A stretch of DNA of 31,313 nt from JAZKFT01 sp043760535 (lineage in GTDB: Bacteria; Bacteroidota; Bacteroidia; Chitinophagales; Chitinophagaceae). The stretch lies in NCBI GenBank assembly GCA_043760535.1, contig JAYUOV010000231.1:1-31313 (forward strand). Reading direction: 5' to 3'. The translations under genes were made by a program, and so were the position numbers. This document shows positions 9,509-16,645 of this stretch, one piece after another; positions within the stretch are counted from its first letter, which is position 1; every line of letters begins with the position of its first letter. Under the pieces are notes generated by a model, which was not told the origin of the DNA, searched no databases, and saw only the letters and a program-made list of their open reading frames with translations.

Positions 9509-9588
9509 CCCTTTCAGGGCTTAGTCGTTCTGGCTGTTTTCTAAACCCAGGGCGTTGCCCCGGGTTATTTATTTCGCCCCTTTGGGGC
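9509..9588. repeat. Cluster of three REP-like hairpins
   Basis: Three consecutive palindromes are visible: CCCT/AGGG at 9509-9519; AACCCAGGGC (9544-9553) against GCCCCGGGTT (9557-9566), a 10-bp stem with one mismatch and a 3-nt loop; and GCCCC/GGGGC at 9576-9588 with a TTT loop. The compact arrangement resembles REP-like intergenic palindromes. No transposase gene lies nearby. Confidence 0.75.
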
Positions 9589-9747
9589 TTATCGTTCAGG
9601 CTTCTTCCTCTGCAGCTTTTGAAATAAATGGGCTTATCCTAACCACTTCTGATTTACTCCAATCCAATACCCAACTCACCTTCCAAGCAGCCACACATTA
9701 TCCGCAGCACGGTTTTGGTTCTCCCCTACCGAGGGAATTAAATGGGG

Positions 9748-10956
9748 CTAGTTAACCCCAATCGTTTGCCCTTCGTACAGGTTCTGGTAACCCTCTGTTA
9801 TAATTTGTTCGCCGGCCGATAAGCCCAGCTTTATTTCTACAATATTGCCATATACTTCGCCGATGGTTATTGCTTTTTTACGGGCTATTGTTTTACCGTT
9901 GCTTTGCTTTTCCAGCACATACACGTACTTACTACTTTCATCGCTTTGCACCAGGTTTATGGATATTACCACAGCATTGGGAGCAGAATAATCTAATATT
10001 TTTACTACGGCTGTTTGGTTGGGTTTCAGTGCAGCATCGTACGGAATTTTAGCCTCTGCCATAAAGCCTCTTTGTGTAGGATCTATCGATTGGCTAATGA
10101 GCGAAATGGTAGCATTGAATTTTCTACCTGCATCGGGGATGGAAATCTCCGCACCCGAACCTTTGCGAATTCTGCTGATGTAATTTTCTGGCACATTGGT
10201 TACCACTTTAAGGCTGCTGGTGTTAACTATTTTTATTTGCGGCCCGCCTGCTGCCATGCCGGTAAATGTTTCGCCAAGCCTTATGCTTACTACATCGGCA
10301 ATGCCAGATACATCGCTATATACATTGGTAGTATTAAGTTGTTCGGTTACTATTTTTACATTTTCGTCGGCACCTTTCAATTGGTTTTCCAGGCTTTCCA
10401 CATTGTTTTTTGCAGAAATTAATTGCACCTCTGTTCCTATATTTTGATCCCACAAATTCTTTTGCCTTTGGTAAATATTTTTTGCAAAAGACAGTTGCGT
10501 TTTGATGGTTTCTAGCCCTTGCTTTGCAGCTACTATTTGCTGGCGTACAATGGCATCGTCTAGCTTTAAAAGCAGCTGTCCTTTTTTTACCAGTTGCCCT
10601 TCGGTTACATAAATAGCACGTACCTGCCCGCCCATGCCCCGTGGGCTTATGTACGATATATTGTCAGCATCTACCGTGCCCTTCAAATCAATAAAATGCT
10701 GAAAATTTTGAGTGGTTACCGGGGCTACGCTTACCAATTTTATTTTAGCAGCAACGGCGGCAGATGTGTCCAGTTTGGCTATTTCTGCCTCCAGCGTTTT
10801 TATCTTGTCGCCTGTTTTTGTGTAATCGGCTTTTAGCTTTTCTACCTCGGCTTTCTTTTCTCCCAATGCCCCTTCCTTTGCTTTTTTACTATCGCCGCAG
10901 GCCATGGCAAAAAGCAAAAGCGAAATGGCCAATGTGGATCTTAAAACGTGTTGCAT
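9748..10956 (-). CDS. RND efflux periplasmic adaptor (HlyD/MFP family) lipoprotein
   Basis: The 402-residue membrane-fusion protein starts MQHVLRSTLAISLLLFAMAC, a lipoprotein signal with the putative lipidated Cys at residue 20. A coiled-coil segment (about 28-65) is followed by the biotinyl-lipoyl-like half motif ISPRGMGGQVRAIYVTEGQLVKKGQLLLKLD (about 103-133), the alpha-helical hairpin (about 137-205) and the beta-barrel with KPNQTAVVKILDY. It would be anchored in the inner membrane, bridging the RND pump and the TolC-like channel. The gene follows tolC by 37 bp on the same strand. The coiled coil before the lipoyl domain is a common Bacteroidota variant. Confidence 0.92.
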   Translation of the reverse strand: MQHVLRSTLAISLLLFAMACGDSKKAKEGALGEKKAEVEKLKADYTKTGDKIKTLEAEIAKLDTSAAVAAKIKLVSVAPVTTQNFQHFIDLKGTVDADNISYISPRGMGGQVRAIYVTEGQLVKKGQLLLKLDDAIVRQQIVAAKQGLETIKTQLSFAKNIYQRQKNLWDQNIGTEVQLISAKNNVESLENQLKGADENVKIVTEQLNTTNVYSDVSGIADVVSIRLGETFTGMAAGGPQIKIVNTSSLKVVTNVPENYISRIRKGSGAEISIPDAGRKFNATISLISQSIDPTQRGFMAEAKIPYDAALKPNQTAVVKILDYSAPNAVVISINLVQSDESSKYVYVLEKQSNGKTIARKKAITIGEVYGNIVEIKLGLSAGEQIITEGYQNLYEGQTIGVN

Positions 10957-10993
10957 ATATCTTCTTTTAAGTTGTTGGTTTGTTTGATGGTGT

Positions 10994-12334
10994 TTATAAT
11001 TTTCCGATGGCGGCCATAAAATCCACCTTGGCTATAATGGCATCGTATAATGCACTAATATAATTGGTTTGTGCCTGTACCAGTTCTGTTTGTGCTGCCG
11101 AAATCTCGGTATTAGAGCCCAGGCCCGATTCGTATTTCTTTTTGGTTTGATTGTACACTTGCTCTGCCAATAACATATTCTTTTTTTGAAAATCTATAGT
11201 GCTTATAGAGGTGCGGTAACTCAACTGCGCTTGCTGTACATCGTTATCTATTACCAGTTTTTGATTTTCTAAAACATTCTCCGACTGCTGCAATTCCAGC
11301 CTTGCTTGCTGCAGGTTTGCGGCCTTGGCATACCCATCAAAAATTGGCACATTTAGCTTAAAAGCGATGAATGTATTTGGAAACCACGTACCGCTTTTAT
11401 GGGTAAAATCGAACTTGCTGCGTTGGGCAGTGTAGCTGGTATTGGCGGTAAAACTGAGTGTAGGTAAATAACTAAGCTTGTAGCGGCGTACATTAAATTC
11501 TCGTAAATTTTTGGCCAGTGTTAGGTATTGAAAATCTTTTCTGTTAGCGTAATCATACTTGCCTTCTTCCAGTAAAACCTCCTTTAGTTTTTGGTCGGTA
11601 ATGCTATCTGTAAGTACCAGCGAATCTTTTAAAGGCATACCCATCAACACTTTCAGGCCCAAATAACCACCATCAATAGAGGTGAGTGCTTTTAGTTTCA
11701 TGGTTTGCAGGTTGGCCATTTGCACTTCCAGTTTATCTACATCCAGCTTTTCGGCAAAGCCATTTTTATAGATTTCTTTCGTATCAAAGCTTAGTTTGGT
11801 AAGCCGCTCTACATTGGCATCTAGCAGGGTAATCTGTGTTTTAGCCACTACCAACTGGTAGTATATTTTATGTATGTTTTTTTTAATAACCTCTTCGGTT
11901 ACCTCCACATTTTTTTGCTGAAAATCTATGGATGTTCTACGGGCCTTCAGGCCAATAAAAACCTGTCCATCAAAAAGTAGCTGGTTTAAGGCAAGCCCGG
12001 CATTGGCTATATATTTTGTACCAAACTTTACGCCCACAAAAGAGCCAGACGGCTGGCCAAAAAATTCGCCAGGCAATAGCTGTGTAGCTATTACAAGGTT
12101 ATCGGTAACGGCTACATTGCCACTTATATTGGGTAGTGCGGCAGCTGTAATGCCGCGGTTTACCTGCTCCTGTACCCTTAGGTTTAGGATGGCGTTTTTA
12201 ACCTGCACATTGTTCTTTTTACCATAATCAGATGCTTGTGCCGCAGTAAGCAGATGTGTAGTTTGTGCCGGTAACTGAATGGCAGCCAATAAGGCTAGTG
12301 TTATCCATGCTAGGTATGCTGTTCTTTTCATCAT
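10994..12334 (-). CDS. TolC-family outer-membrane efflux channel
   Basis: The 446-residue protein has a signal peptide (MMKRTAYLAWITLALLAAIQ, cleavage after LPAQ) and two long alternating helical/OEP repeats. Examples are QVKNAILNLRVQEQVNRG near the N-terminus and the second-repeat segment LEVQMANLQTMKLKALTS, with the C-terminal YESGLGSNTEISAAQTELVQAQ typical of TolC-like proteins. It forms the outer-membrane tunnel for the adaptor and RND pump encoded downstream. Its ATG overlaps the TGA of the tetR gene (ATGA, 12334-12331), so the regulator and channel are translationally coupled. Confidence 0.92.
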   Translation of the reverse strand: MMKRTAYLAWITLALLAAIQLPAQTTHLLTAAQASDYGKKNNVQVKNAILNLRVQEQVNRGITAAALPNISGNVAVTDNLVIATQLLPGEFFGQPSGSFVGVKFGTKYIANAGLALNQLLFDGQVFIGLKARRTSIDFQQKNVEVTEEVIKKNIHKIYYQLVVAKTQITLLDANVERLTKLSFDTKEIYKNGFAEKLDVDKLEVQMANLQTMKLKALTSIDGGYLGLKVLMGMPLKDSLVLTDSITDQKLKEVLLEEGKYDYANRKDFQYLTLAKNLREFNVRRYKLSYLPTLSFTANTSYTAQRSKFDFTHKSGTWFPNTFIAFKLNVPIFDGYAKAANLQQARLELQQSENVLENQKLVIDNDVQQAQLSYRTSISTIDFQKKNMLLAEQVYNQTKKKYESGLGSNTEISAAQTELVQAQTNYISALYDAIIAKVDFMAAIGKL

Positions 12335-12954
12335 GTAGTTAGTATTTTGGTTCGTTCCTGTTTGTATTTCTGTATTAATTTTTGCCCTTTAGCGGAGGCC
12401 ATACCGCACACAAAATGCTCGGTAATTTCCTGCTCTAGTAAAGCCACATGGTACCGGCCTTTGGGAAAAAGATCCTGTTTAAAAGGAAGGAAAGCAGTTT
12501 CTAACCGGAGTTTTGCAAGTATTTCGCTATTAATATCTTCCCGGTAAATACCTTCTTGCTTGCCTCTTTCTATATTGCTTTTTATTACCGAAAAAAAGAA
12601 ATCCGATTTGTGTTTCTCCAGCCTTTGAAATGCCTTTGGGTGATGCTTTTGTACATCAAACAAAATAGTTGGGTTCATGGTAGAAAACATTTCCTGCACC
12701 ATATCTAACGCTAAAAAAACTTCGTGGATAGCATTGTGGCTTTTTTGCTGATCGGCTATGCAGCTGCATTCGGTTTTATCAATAACGTTATCCATAACTG
12801 CACTTACAAGGGCATCTTTATCTTCGTAATACTGGTAAATGGTTTTTTTGCTAATGCCACATTGCCCAGCTATTTCATCCATAGTTACACTACGGATGCC
12901 GTAGCGGAAATATAATTCGTTTGCTTTGGATAAAATTCGCTCTCTCTGCTCCAT
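12331..12954 (-). CDS. TetR/AcrR-family transcriptional regulator
   Basis: The 207-residue protein has the N-terminal TetR helix-turn-helix RSVTMDEIAGQCGISKKTIYQ (about 20-40), followed by YYEDKDALVSAVM, and a divergent helical ligand-binding C-terminal domain. It is the first gene of the tetR-tolC-adaptor-RND operon and overlaps tolC by four bases. That arrangement points to an autoregulated local repressor of the pump that is released by a pump substrate (inference from family and context). A matching inverted repeat lies in its promoter (12980-13009). Confidence 0.92.
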   Translation of the reverse strand: MEQRERILSKANELYFRYGIRSVTMDEIAGQCGISKKTIYQYYEDKDALVSAVMDNVIDKTECSCIADQQKSHNAIHEVFLALDMVQEMFSTMNPTILFDVQKHHPKAFQRLEKHKSDFFFSVIKSNIERGKQEGIYREDINSEILAKLRLETAFLPFKQDLFPKGRYHVALLEQEITEHFVCGMASAKGQKLIQKYKQERTKILTT

Positions 12955-12971
12955 ACTATTTTTTAACAGTG

Positions 12972-13009
12972 CGAAACTACGGAAACTATTAATGAAACAA
13001 AAGTTTCCG
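12972..13009 (-). promoter_or_regulatory. Candidate tetR promoter and operator
   Basis: An 8-bp perfect inverted repeat, CGGAAACT (12980-12987) and AGTTTCCG (13002-13009) with a 14-bp centre, lies 25 bp before the tetR start. On the minus strand a TTG-type -33 (within 13002-12998) is 18 bp from TAGTTTCG (12979-12972), close to the Bacteroidota -7 consensus TAnnTTTG. The repeat therefore lies on the promoter, as expected for an autorepressor. A second half-site-like GCGAAACT precedes the left arm. Confidence 0.5.
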
Positions 13010-13224
13010 AATACTTTTTTCCATAGTCATTTGGTTATATTGGTTTGCATATTCTGTTTACAATTTATAAAATACAAAGACCATGCAGCTTGTATTCTAA
13101 GGGTAAGGGGTTTTGATGGAGTATCCATTGTTGAAAATAATCAGCGGGGTTCTGTTTTACCCAATCTATCCGTGTTAATAAAAGCACGTAGCATTTAAAA
13201 GTCATTAAATTTTCTATCCAGCAC
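13010..13224. other. Intergenic stretch between tetR promoter and adk terminator
   Basis: No gene is supported. A 90-codon frame crosses from inside tetR on the plus strand but has no family features, and it overlaps the tetR coding start and promoter. I see no further repeat or RNA structure here. Confidence 0.55.
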
Positions 13225-13254
13225 AAAAAAAGCCGTGAACTTATTTCACGGCTT
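13225..13254 (-). terminator. Intrinsic terminator of adk
   Basis: A perfect 10-bp stem (AAGCCGTGAA at 13230-13239 with TTCACGGCTT at 13245-13254, 5-nt loop) is followed on the minus strand by a T7 run (the complement of 13225-13231). It starts 17 bp after the adk stop. Confidence 0.85.
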
Positions 13255-13270
13255 CGTAATAATTTTCTAA

Positions 13271-13849
13271 TTATCCCCTTTTGGCATCTATACTTTTTTG
13301 CAGTTTCCCAAATATCTCGTTAATCGTGCCTTCGCCTTCCACCATTGTCACTTTATCAAACTTGGCATAGTATTCGGCCACGGGCAAGGTTTCGTTTTTG
13401 TAAACGTTTTGCCGGTTACGTTGTATTTCGGGGTCGGCATCGTCCATACGTCCGCTTGTTAGTGCACGGTGTATTAGGCGGTTTATCAGCTCTTCTTCAT
13501 TTACCTGCAAGGCCAATACAGCATCTATCGATGTTTTTTTAAGATCTAATAAATTGTCTAAAGCCCTTGCCTGTGCTACGGTTCGGGGAAAGCCGTCAAA
13601 TAAAAATCCTGGCACTTCGGGGTTGGCCTCTAATGCTGAGCTTATCATACCCACCACCACTTCGTCTGGCACCAACTGGCCTTTTTCTATCAGGCTTTTG
13701 GCTTCCATACCAAGTGGGGTTCCTTCTTTCATTTCCTTACGAAGCAAATCGCCGGTACTTAGGTGTTTTAAGCCATAATGGGCTATTAACTTTTCGCTTT
13801 GTGTACCTTTTCCACTGCCCGGAGGGCCAAACAAAATAATATTAAACAT
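13271..13849 (-). CDS. adk: Adenylate kinase
   Basis: The 192-residue protein catalyses ATP + AMP to 2 ADP in the cytoplasm. It shows the P-loop FGPPGSGKGTQSEKL (about 7-21), the AMP-binding HLSTGDLLRKE (about 34-44) and the FDGFPRTVAQARAL signature (about 84-97). The LID is of the short type (HRALTSGRMDDADPEIQRNR), without the zinc-binding cysteines of longer forms, which explains the length below the E. coli enzyme (214). It is monocistronic, with its own terminator 17 bp downstream and a -7-like TATATTTG 25 bp upstream. It is divergent from lpxA. Confidence 0.96.
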   Translation of the reverse strand: MFNIILFGPPGSGKGTQSEKLIAHYGLKHLSTGDLLRKEMKEGTPLGMEAKSLIEKGQLVPDEVVVGMISSALEANPEVPGFLFDGFPRTVAQARALDNLLDLKKTSIDAVLALQVNEEELINRLIHRALTSGRMDDADPEIQRNRQNVYKNETLPVAEYYAKFDKVTMVEGEGTINEIFGKLQKSIDAKRG

Positions 13850-13873
13850 GCTTTTTATTGCTTGAGATTAAAA

Positions 13874-13881
13874 CAAATATA
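13874..13881 (-). promoter_or_regulatory. Candidate adk -7 promoter element
   Basis: TATATTTG on the minus strand matches the Bacteroidota consensus TAnnTTTG exactly, 25 bp before the adk ATG. The only nearby TTG-type -33 candidate is closer than the usual 17-23 bp spacing, so this rests on the -7 box alone. Confidence 0.35.
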
Positions 13882-13970
13882 ATAGATACAAGCAAATCAT
13901 CTATCCTTTCCTAAGGATTATTAGAAAATCTTCAATCCATTAAGCAGCATCCAAGTATTATAAACGCTCA

Positions 13971-13998
13971 TTTGGTTTGTACTTTGTTGTTACATTTG
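13971..13998 (+). promoter_or_regulatory. Candidate lpxA promoter
   Basis: TTTG at 13971-13974 and TACATTTG at 13991-13998 are separated by 16 bp and resemble the Bacteroidota -33 (TTG) and -7 (TAnnTTTG) boxes. This would give an untranslated leader of about 100 nt before the lpxA ATG. Confidence 0.4.
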
Positions 13999-14105
13999 TT
14001 TATCTGGCATTTTTTTGGTGCCTGATTTTTTTAATCTGCCACTACTTTATTTTACCCAGCCAAAGGTTGGTGTGTATATTTTATTGGCCAAAGGCTCAAT
14101 CTATA

Positions 14106-14906
14106 ATGATTCATCCACTAGCGTACATACACCCCAATGCCAACCTGGCCACCAATGTTAAAGTAGATCCGTTTAGTGTAATACACCACGACGTGGAAAT
14201 AGGCGAAGGCACATGGGTGGGTAGTAATGTAACCATTATGGAAGGCGCTAAAATTGGTAAAAACTGCCGCATCTTTCCCGGAGCTGTAATAGCTGCCATA
14301 CCGCAAGATGTAAAGTTTGCCGGCGAAAAATCGATTGTAGAAGTAGGCGATAATACCACCATCCGTGAATTTGTAACCATTAACCGTGGCACCGTAGATC
14401 GTGGCAAAACCACCGTAGGTAACAACTGCCTGATAATGGCATACAGCCATATAGCCCACGACTGCATAGTAGGCAACCATTGCATTATGAGCAACAATAC
14501 CCAAATGGCCGGCCACGTAACCATGGGCGACTATGCCATTATTGGTGGGGTAAGTGCCGTACATCAGTTTGTAAAAGTGGGGCAGCACGCCTTTGTTAGC
14601 GGTGGTAGTTTGGTAGGTAAAGATGTGCCGCCTTATATAAAGGCAGGCCGCACACCACTCAGCTATGCAGGTGTAAATTCCATTGGCCTCAAACGCCGCG
14701 GCTTTAACCTGCAGCAGATTAACCATATCCTCGACATTTACCGCTGCATTTATAACAAAGGCCTCAACACCAGCCAGGCGCTGGAATACATAGAAGAAGA
14801 ACTACCTGCCAGCGACGAACGGGATGAGATTGTAACCTTTATCCGTGAAAGCGGCCGTGGCATTATTAAGCGGTTTACCAAGGGAGCTACGGATGATGAG
14901 TTTTAA
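14106..14906 (+). CDS. lpxA: Acyl-ACP--UDP-N-acetylglucosamine O-acyltransferase
   Basis: The 266-residue enzyme performs the first step of lipid A synthesis, transferring a 3-hydroxyacyl chain from ACP to UDP-GlcNAc in the cytoplasm. The N-terminus starts MIHPLAYIHPNANL, as in the family, and is followed by hexapeptide repeats of the left-handed beta helix. The catalytic His is visible in SHIAHDCIVGNHC (about residue 118). The C-terminal helices (NSIGLKRRGFNLQQI) are present, and length matches E. coli LpxA (262). The frame opens 43 codons earlier (13977), but that extension is hydrophobic, unrelated to the family and overlaps the promoter, so I start at 14106. In Bacteroidota an ABC ATPase often follows lpxA; here the two are separated by 1.7 kb of inserted-looking DNA. 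Confidence 0.96.
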   Translation: MIHPLAYIHPNANLATNVKVDPFSVIHHDVEIGEGTWVGSNVTIMEGAKIGKNCRIFPGAVIAAIPQDVKFAGEKSIVEVGDNTTIREFVTINRGTVDRGKTTVGNNCLIMAYSHIAHDCIVGNHCIMSNNTQMAGHVTMGDYAIIGGVSAVHQFVKVGQHAFVSGGSLVGKDVPPYIKAGRTPLSYAGVNSIGLKRRGFNLQQINHILDIYRCIYNKGLNTSQALEYIEEELPASDERDEIVTFIRESGRGIIKRFTKGATDDEF

Positions 14907-14907
14907 A

Positions 14908-14935
14908 TGATTTTTGATTTCGGGTGTATGATTTG
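14908..14935. repeat. Short 7-bp-period array after lpxA
   Basis: Four heptads, TGATTTT, TGATTTC, GGGTGTA and TGATTTG, begin one base after the lpxA stop. They have the same period and GATT core as the arrays at 3921, 21436 and 22870, but are more degenerate. Confidence 0.5.
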
Positions 14936-14957
14936 TCATGTGTTGCTTCGGAAGATT

Positions 14958-15037
14958 GTCAGCCTGAACTTGTCGAAGGCACTCATGGCAATCTTCATAT
15001 AGATCTGCAACCAGGGCTTCGACAAGCTCAGCCTGAC
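14958..15037. repeat. 21-bp inverted repeat, dispersed palindromic element
   Basis: The arms at 14958-14978 (core CTGAACTTGTCGAAG) and 15017-15037 (core CTTCGACAAGCTCAG) are complementary except at two positions, with a 38-nt loop. The core AGCTTGTCGAAG is a very common extragenic palindrome in Bacteroidota and some other phyla. Its position just after lpxA allows a role as a transcript-end hairpin, but there is no T-run. Confidence 0.8.
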
Positions 15038-15116
15038 AAAGTCAATCAGGGCGTATCCCGGCGAAAACCGGCCGGGTCAAGCTTTCCGTTCCAATTTTTT
15101 TTGGCCGAAAGCCATG

Positions 15117-15143
15117 GCCAAAAAAAGATTTCCACTGCAATCC
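15117..15143. repeat. 27-bp block shared with 28859-28885
   Basis: The block starting GCCAAAAAAAGATTTCC and ending AATCC is 24/27 identical to 28859-28885 in the same orientation. Both copies lie in repeat-rich gene-poor DNA. Confidence 0.7.
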
Positions 15144-15210
15144 TTTACGCAAAAAATACACTCCGAAAAAAAACACTGCTTTATGGAAAAACAAGCTGCC
15201 AGCACTTTGT

Positions 15211-15243
15211 CCTCCGCTGGCGGAAGTACCCGAAGGGCGGAGG
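15211..15243. repeat. Small palindrome CCTCCGC/GCGGAGG
   Basis: A 7-bp perfect inverted repeat (15211-15217 and 15237-15243) encloses a second small stem, TCCGC/GCGGA (15213-15224). It lies just before the ABC ATPase remnant. Confidence 0.6.
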
Positions 15244-15248
15244 TGGAA

Positions 15249-15308
15249 CTAAACCTGCAAGACCTCGGCAAACGTATTAACCGGCACTGGATTCTTCCAG
15301 CAGCTTAA
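15249..15308 (+). pseudogene. Remnant copy of the ABC ATPase 5' end
   Basis: Codons from 15249 read LNLQDLGKRINRHWI and then LPAA and a stop at 15306-15308. This aligns without gaps to residues 3-17 of the intact ABC ATPase (LQLQNLGKRFNRHWI, 16652-16696): 12 of 15 residues and 37 of 45 bases agree. Four of the eight base differences are silent third-position changes, so both copies were diverging as coding sequence. Similarity ends abruptly after the Ile codon. This is not a simple target-site duplication, which would be identical. It marks one edge of the segment that separates lpxA from its usual ABC neighbour. Confidence 0.75.
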
Positions 15309-15329
15309 CCAACCATTTGTTAAGCCTTC

Positions 15330-16631
15330 ATGAAATCCGAAACCATCATATACAGCGGCCTGCTTACCGAAATTAAAAACCGGGTACGGAAGGGACAACT
15401 ATTGGCCAACCTTTCGGCCAATGCCGAAATGCTGGCTACCTATTGGGATATTGGCAAACTGATACACGAACGGCAGCAGCAACAAGGCTGGGGCAAAGGC
15501 GTAATACCCCAACTGGCCAAAGATTTAAAAAACGATTTGGCCGAAATGAAGGGGTTTTCGGAGCGGAATTTATTACGAATGGTTACTTTTTACAAGGAAT
15601 ATCCTGGTTTTTCAATTTCGACAACGCCATTGGCGAAATTAGAAAACGACCTATTAAACCATCCTGCAGTTGCCCCATTTAAAAACAAAGCAATTTCGCC
15701 AACGCCATTGGCGGAATTAGCTGAAAACACAATTTCGCCACTGCCCGTGGCAAAATTACAAGGTGAAGCAATTTTGCCAACGGCGTTGGCAAAATTGGAA
15801 ACGCACCCAATTTCGCCAGCAGCACTGGCTAAATTAAAAGCTTTAATTGTGCAACTATCAGTTGTACAATTGCAAAGCATTGAAATCCAATCTCAAATTA
15901 TCACTTTAGTTGGTTGGGCACAGCACATCATCCTAATTGAAAAAGTAAAAGACCTGCAAACCCGGTTTTGGTACATGCAGCAAACCATAGCCAATGGCTG
16001 GAGCCACAATGCTTTGGTGGACATGATCAAAAGCAACCTGCACCAACGGCAGGGAGCCATGGTCAATAATTTTGACCTAACCCTGCCCGACCCACAATCG
16101 GCATTTGCCAAACAATTATTTAAAGACCCCCACATTTTCGATTTTGTAACCCTATCGGCCACATTTACCGAAAGGGAACTGGAACTGGAATTAATAAAGC
16201 ATGTAGAAAAATTTCTGATAGAACTCGGTGCTGGTTTTGCCTTTGTAGGCCGCCAATACAGCCTTACCGTAAGCGATAAAGACTTTTCAATTGACCTGTT
16301 ATTTTACCACCTTAAAATGCGGTGCTTTATTGTAATCGATTTAAAACGTGGCGACTTTATACCCGAATATGCAGGCAAAATGAATTTTTACTGTTCCGCT
16401 GCCGACGACCAGCTACGGCATACAGGAGATGCACCAACCATCGGCCTCATACTCTGCCAGGACAAAGACAAACTGTTTGCAGAATACGCCCTGAGAGACT
16501 TCAACAAACCCATTGGCATTACCGAATACGAACTTACCCGTATGCTGCCCGAAAACCTGCAAAGCAGCCTGCCTAGTATAGAAACCATCGAGGCAGAACT
16601 GAACCAAATACTACAAGCCGAAAAACTATAA
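15330..16631 (+). CDS. DUF1016 (YhcG-type) PD-(D/E)XK nuclease-domain protein with an internal 13-aa repeat array
   Basis: The 433-residue protein has the DUF1016 N-terminal region (ATYWDIGKLIHERQQQ, about 37-51; FSERNLLRMVTFY, about 76-88) and the C-terminal nuclease domain (WAQHIILIEKVKD; GAGFAFVGRQYSL; IDLLFYHLKMRCFIVIDLKRG; PEYAGKMNFY). The likely catalytic residues are Asp near 322 and the Asp-x-Lys of IDLKRG near 337-339. Family members are predicted nucleases, often found in restriction and defence loci; the biological role is not established. Between the two domains (residues 96-173) lie six 13-residue units such as ISPTPLAELAENT and ISPLPVAKLQGEA, encoded by 39-bp palindromic repeats. 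Ordinary relatives have a short linker with one similar QQAVAQL-like segment. The gene sits between the ABC remnant and the intact ABC gene (14 bp before its start), which suggests acquisition by insertion. Confidence 0.88.
   Translation: MKSETIIYSGLLTEIKNRVRKGQLLANLSANAEMLATYWDIGKLIHERQQQQGWGKGVIPQLAKDLKNDLAEMKGFSERNLLRMVTFYKEYPGFSISTTPLAKLENDLLNHPAVAPFKNKAISPTPLAELAENTISPLPVAKLQGEAILPTALAKLETHPISPAALAKLKALIVQLSVVQLQSIEIQSQIITLVGWAQHIILIEKVKDLQTRFWYMQQTIANGWSHNALVDMIKSNLHQRQGAMVNNFDLTLPDPQSAFAKQLFKDPHIFDFVTLSATFTERELELELIKHVEKFLIELGAGFAFVGRQYSLTVSDKDFSIDLLFYHLKMRCFIVIDLKRGDFIPEYAGKMNFYCSAADDQLRHTGDAPTIGLILCQDKDKLFAEYALRDFNKPIGITEYELTRMLPENLQSSLPSIETIEAELNQILQAEKL
15614..15835 (+). repeat. 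39-bp-period palindromic tandem array within the DUF1016 gene
   Basis: Five clear copies of a 27-bp palindrome start at 15614, 15692, 15731, 15770 and 15809. The spacing is 39 bp, with one doubled interval where a decayed unit occupies 15653-15679. The left arm is AATTTCGCCAA and the right arm TTGGCGAAATT around a 5-nt loop. The copy at 15770 is a perfect palindrome. The loop-closing pair varies as A-T, C-G and G-C between copies, and an outer C-G pair becomes T-A in the 15770 copy, so pairing has been conserved while sequence drifted. The array stays in frame and encodes six 13-residue units. Confidence 0.9.
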
Positions 16632-16645
16632 TACACATCAAAACA

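Larger units (their letters stand above)
9319..9747. other. 429-bp repeat-rich gap inside the efflux operon
   Basis: There is no gene here. Several short frames exist (one reads NPGRCPGL), but they are translations of a repeat and lack start context and family support. The gap holds a copy of the AACGGAG/CGCCAATGTCG repeat (minus, 9428-9453), a cluster of three small hairpins (9509-9588), and about 150 bp (9589-9742) in which I see nothing further. The hairpin TGGGG/CCCCA at 9743-9760 spans the adaptor stop codon. Confidence 0.7.
14936..15248. other. Repeat-filled gap after lpxA, no gene
   Basis: This part of the 423-bp gap between lpxA and the DUF1016 gene holds a 21-bp inverted repeat (14958-15037), a 27-bp block repeated at 28859-28885 (15117-15143), and a CCTCCGC/GCGGAGG palindrome (15211-15243). 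Two frames of 64 and 118 codons cross it, but they are translations of these repeats. It ends at the ABC ATPase remnant. Confidence 0.7.

Noticed and set aside
9329..9755. Small plus-strand frames in the efflux-operon gap
   Set aside because: They translate hairpin repeats (for example NPGRCPGL), overlap one another, and have no conserved start context.
10015..10422. 135-codon frame antisense to the adaptor gene
   Set aside because: It lies wholly within a well-supported gene on the other strand.
12926..13198. 90-codon plus-strand frame over the tetR promoter
   Set aside because: It overlaps the start of tetR and the operator, with no family features.
13977..14105. 43-codon N-terminal extension of lpxA
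   Set aside because: Hydrophobic, absent from the family, and it overlaps the probable promoter; MIHPLAYIHP is the family start.
14924..15280. 118-codon and 64-codon frames before the DUF1016 gene
   Set aside because: Their sequence is the translated inverted repeat and dispersed blocks; only the last 15 codons of the 64-codon frame have a real relative, the ABC ATPase 5' end.
15249..15293. Target-site duplication of an insertion element
   Set aside because: The two copies differ at 8 of 45 bases with a codon-like pattern, so they are diverged homologues, not a recent duplication of one target.
15692..15835. Regular palindromic repeats resembling a CRISPR array
   Set aside because: The intervals between 27-bp palindromes are only 12 bp and are themselves similar in coding sense, the whole array is in frame inside a protein gene, and no cas genes are present.
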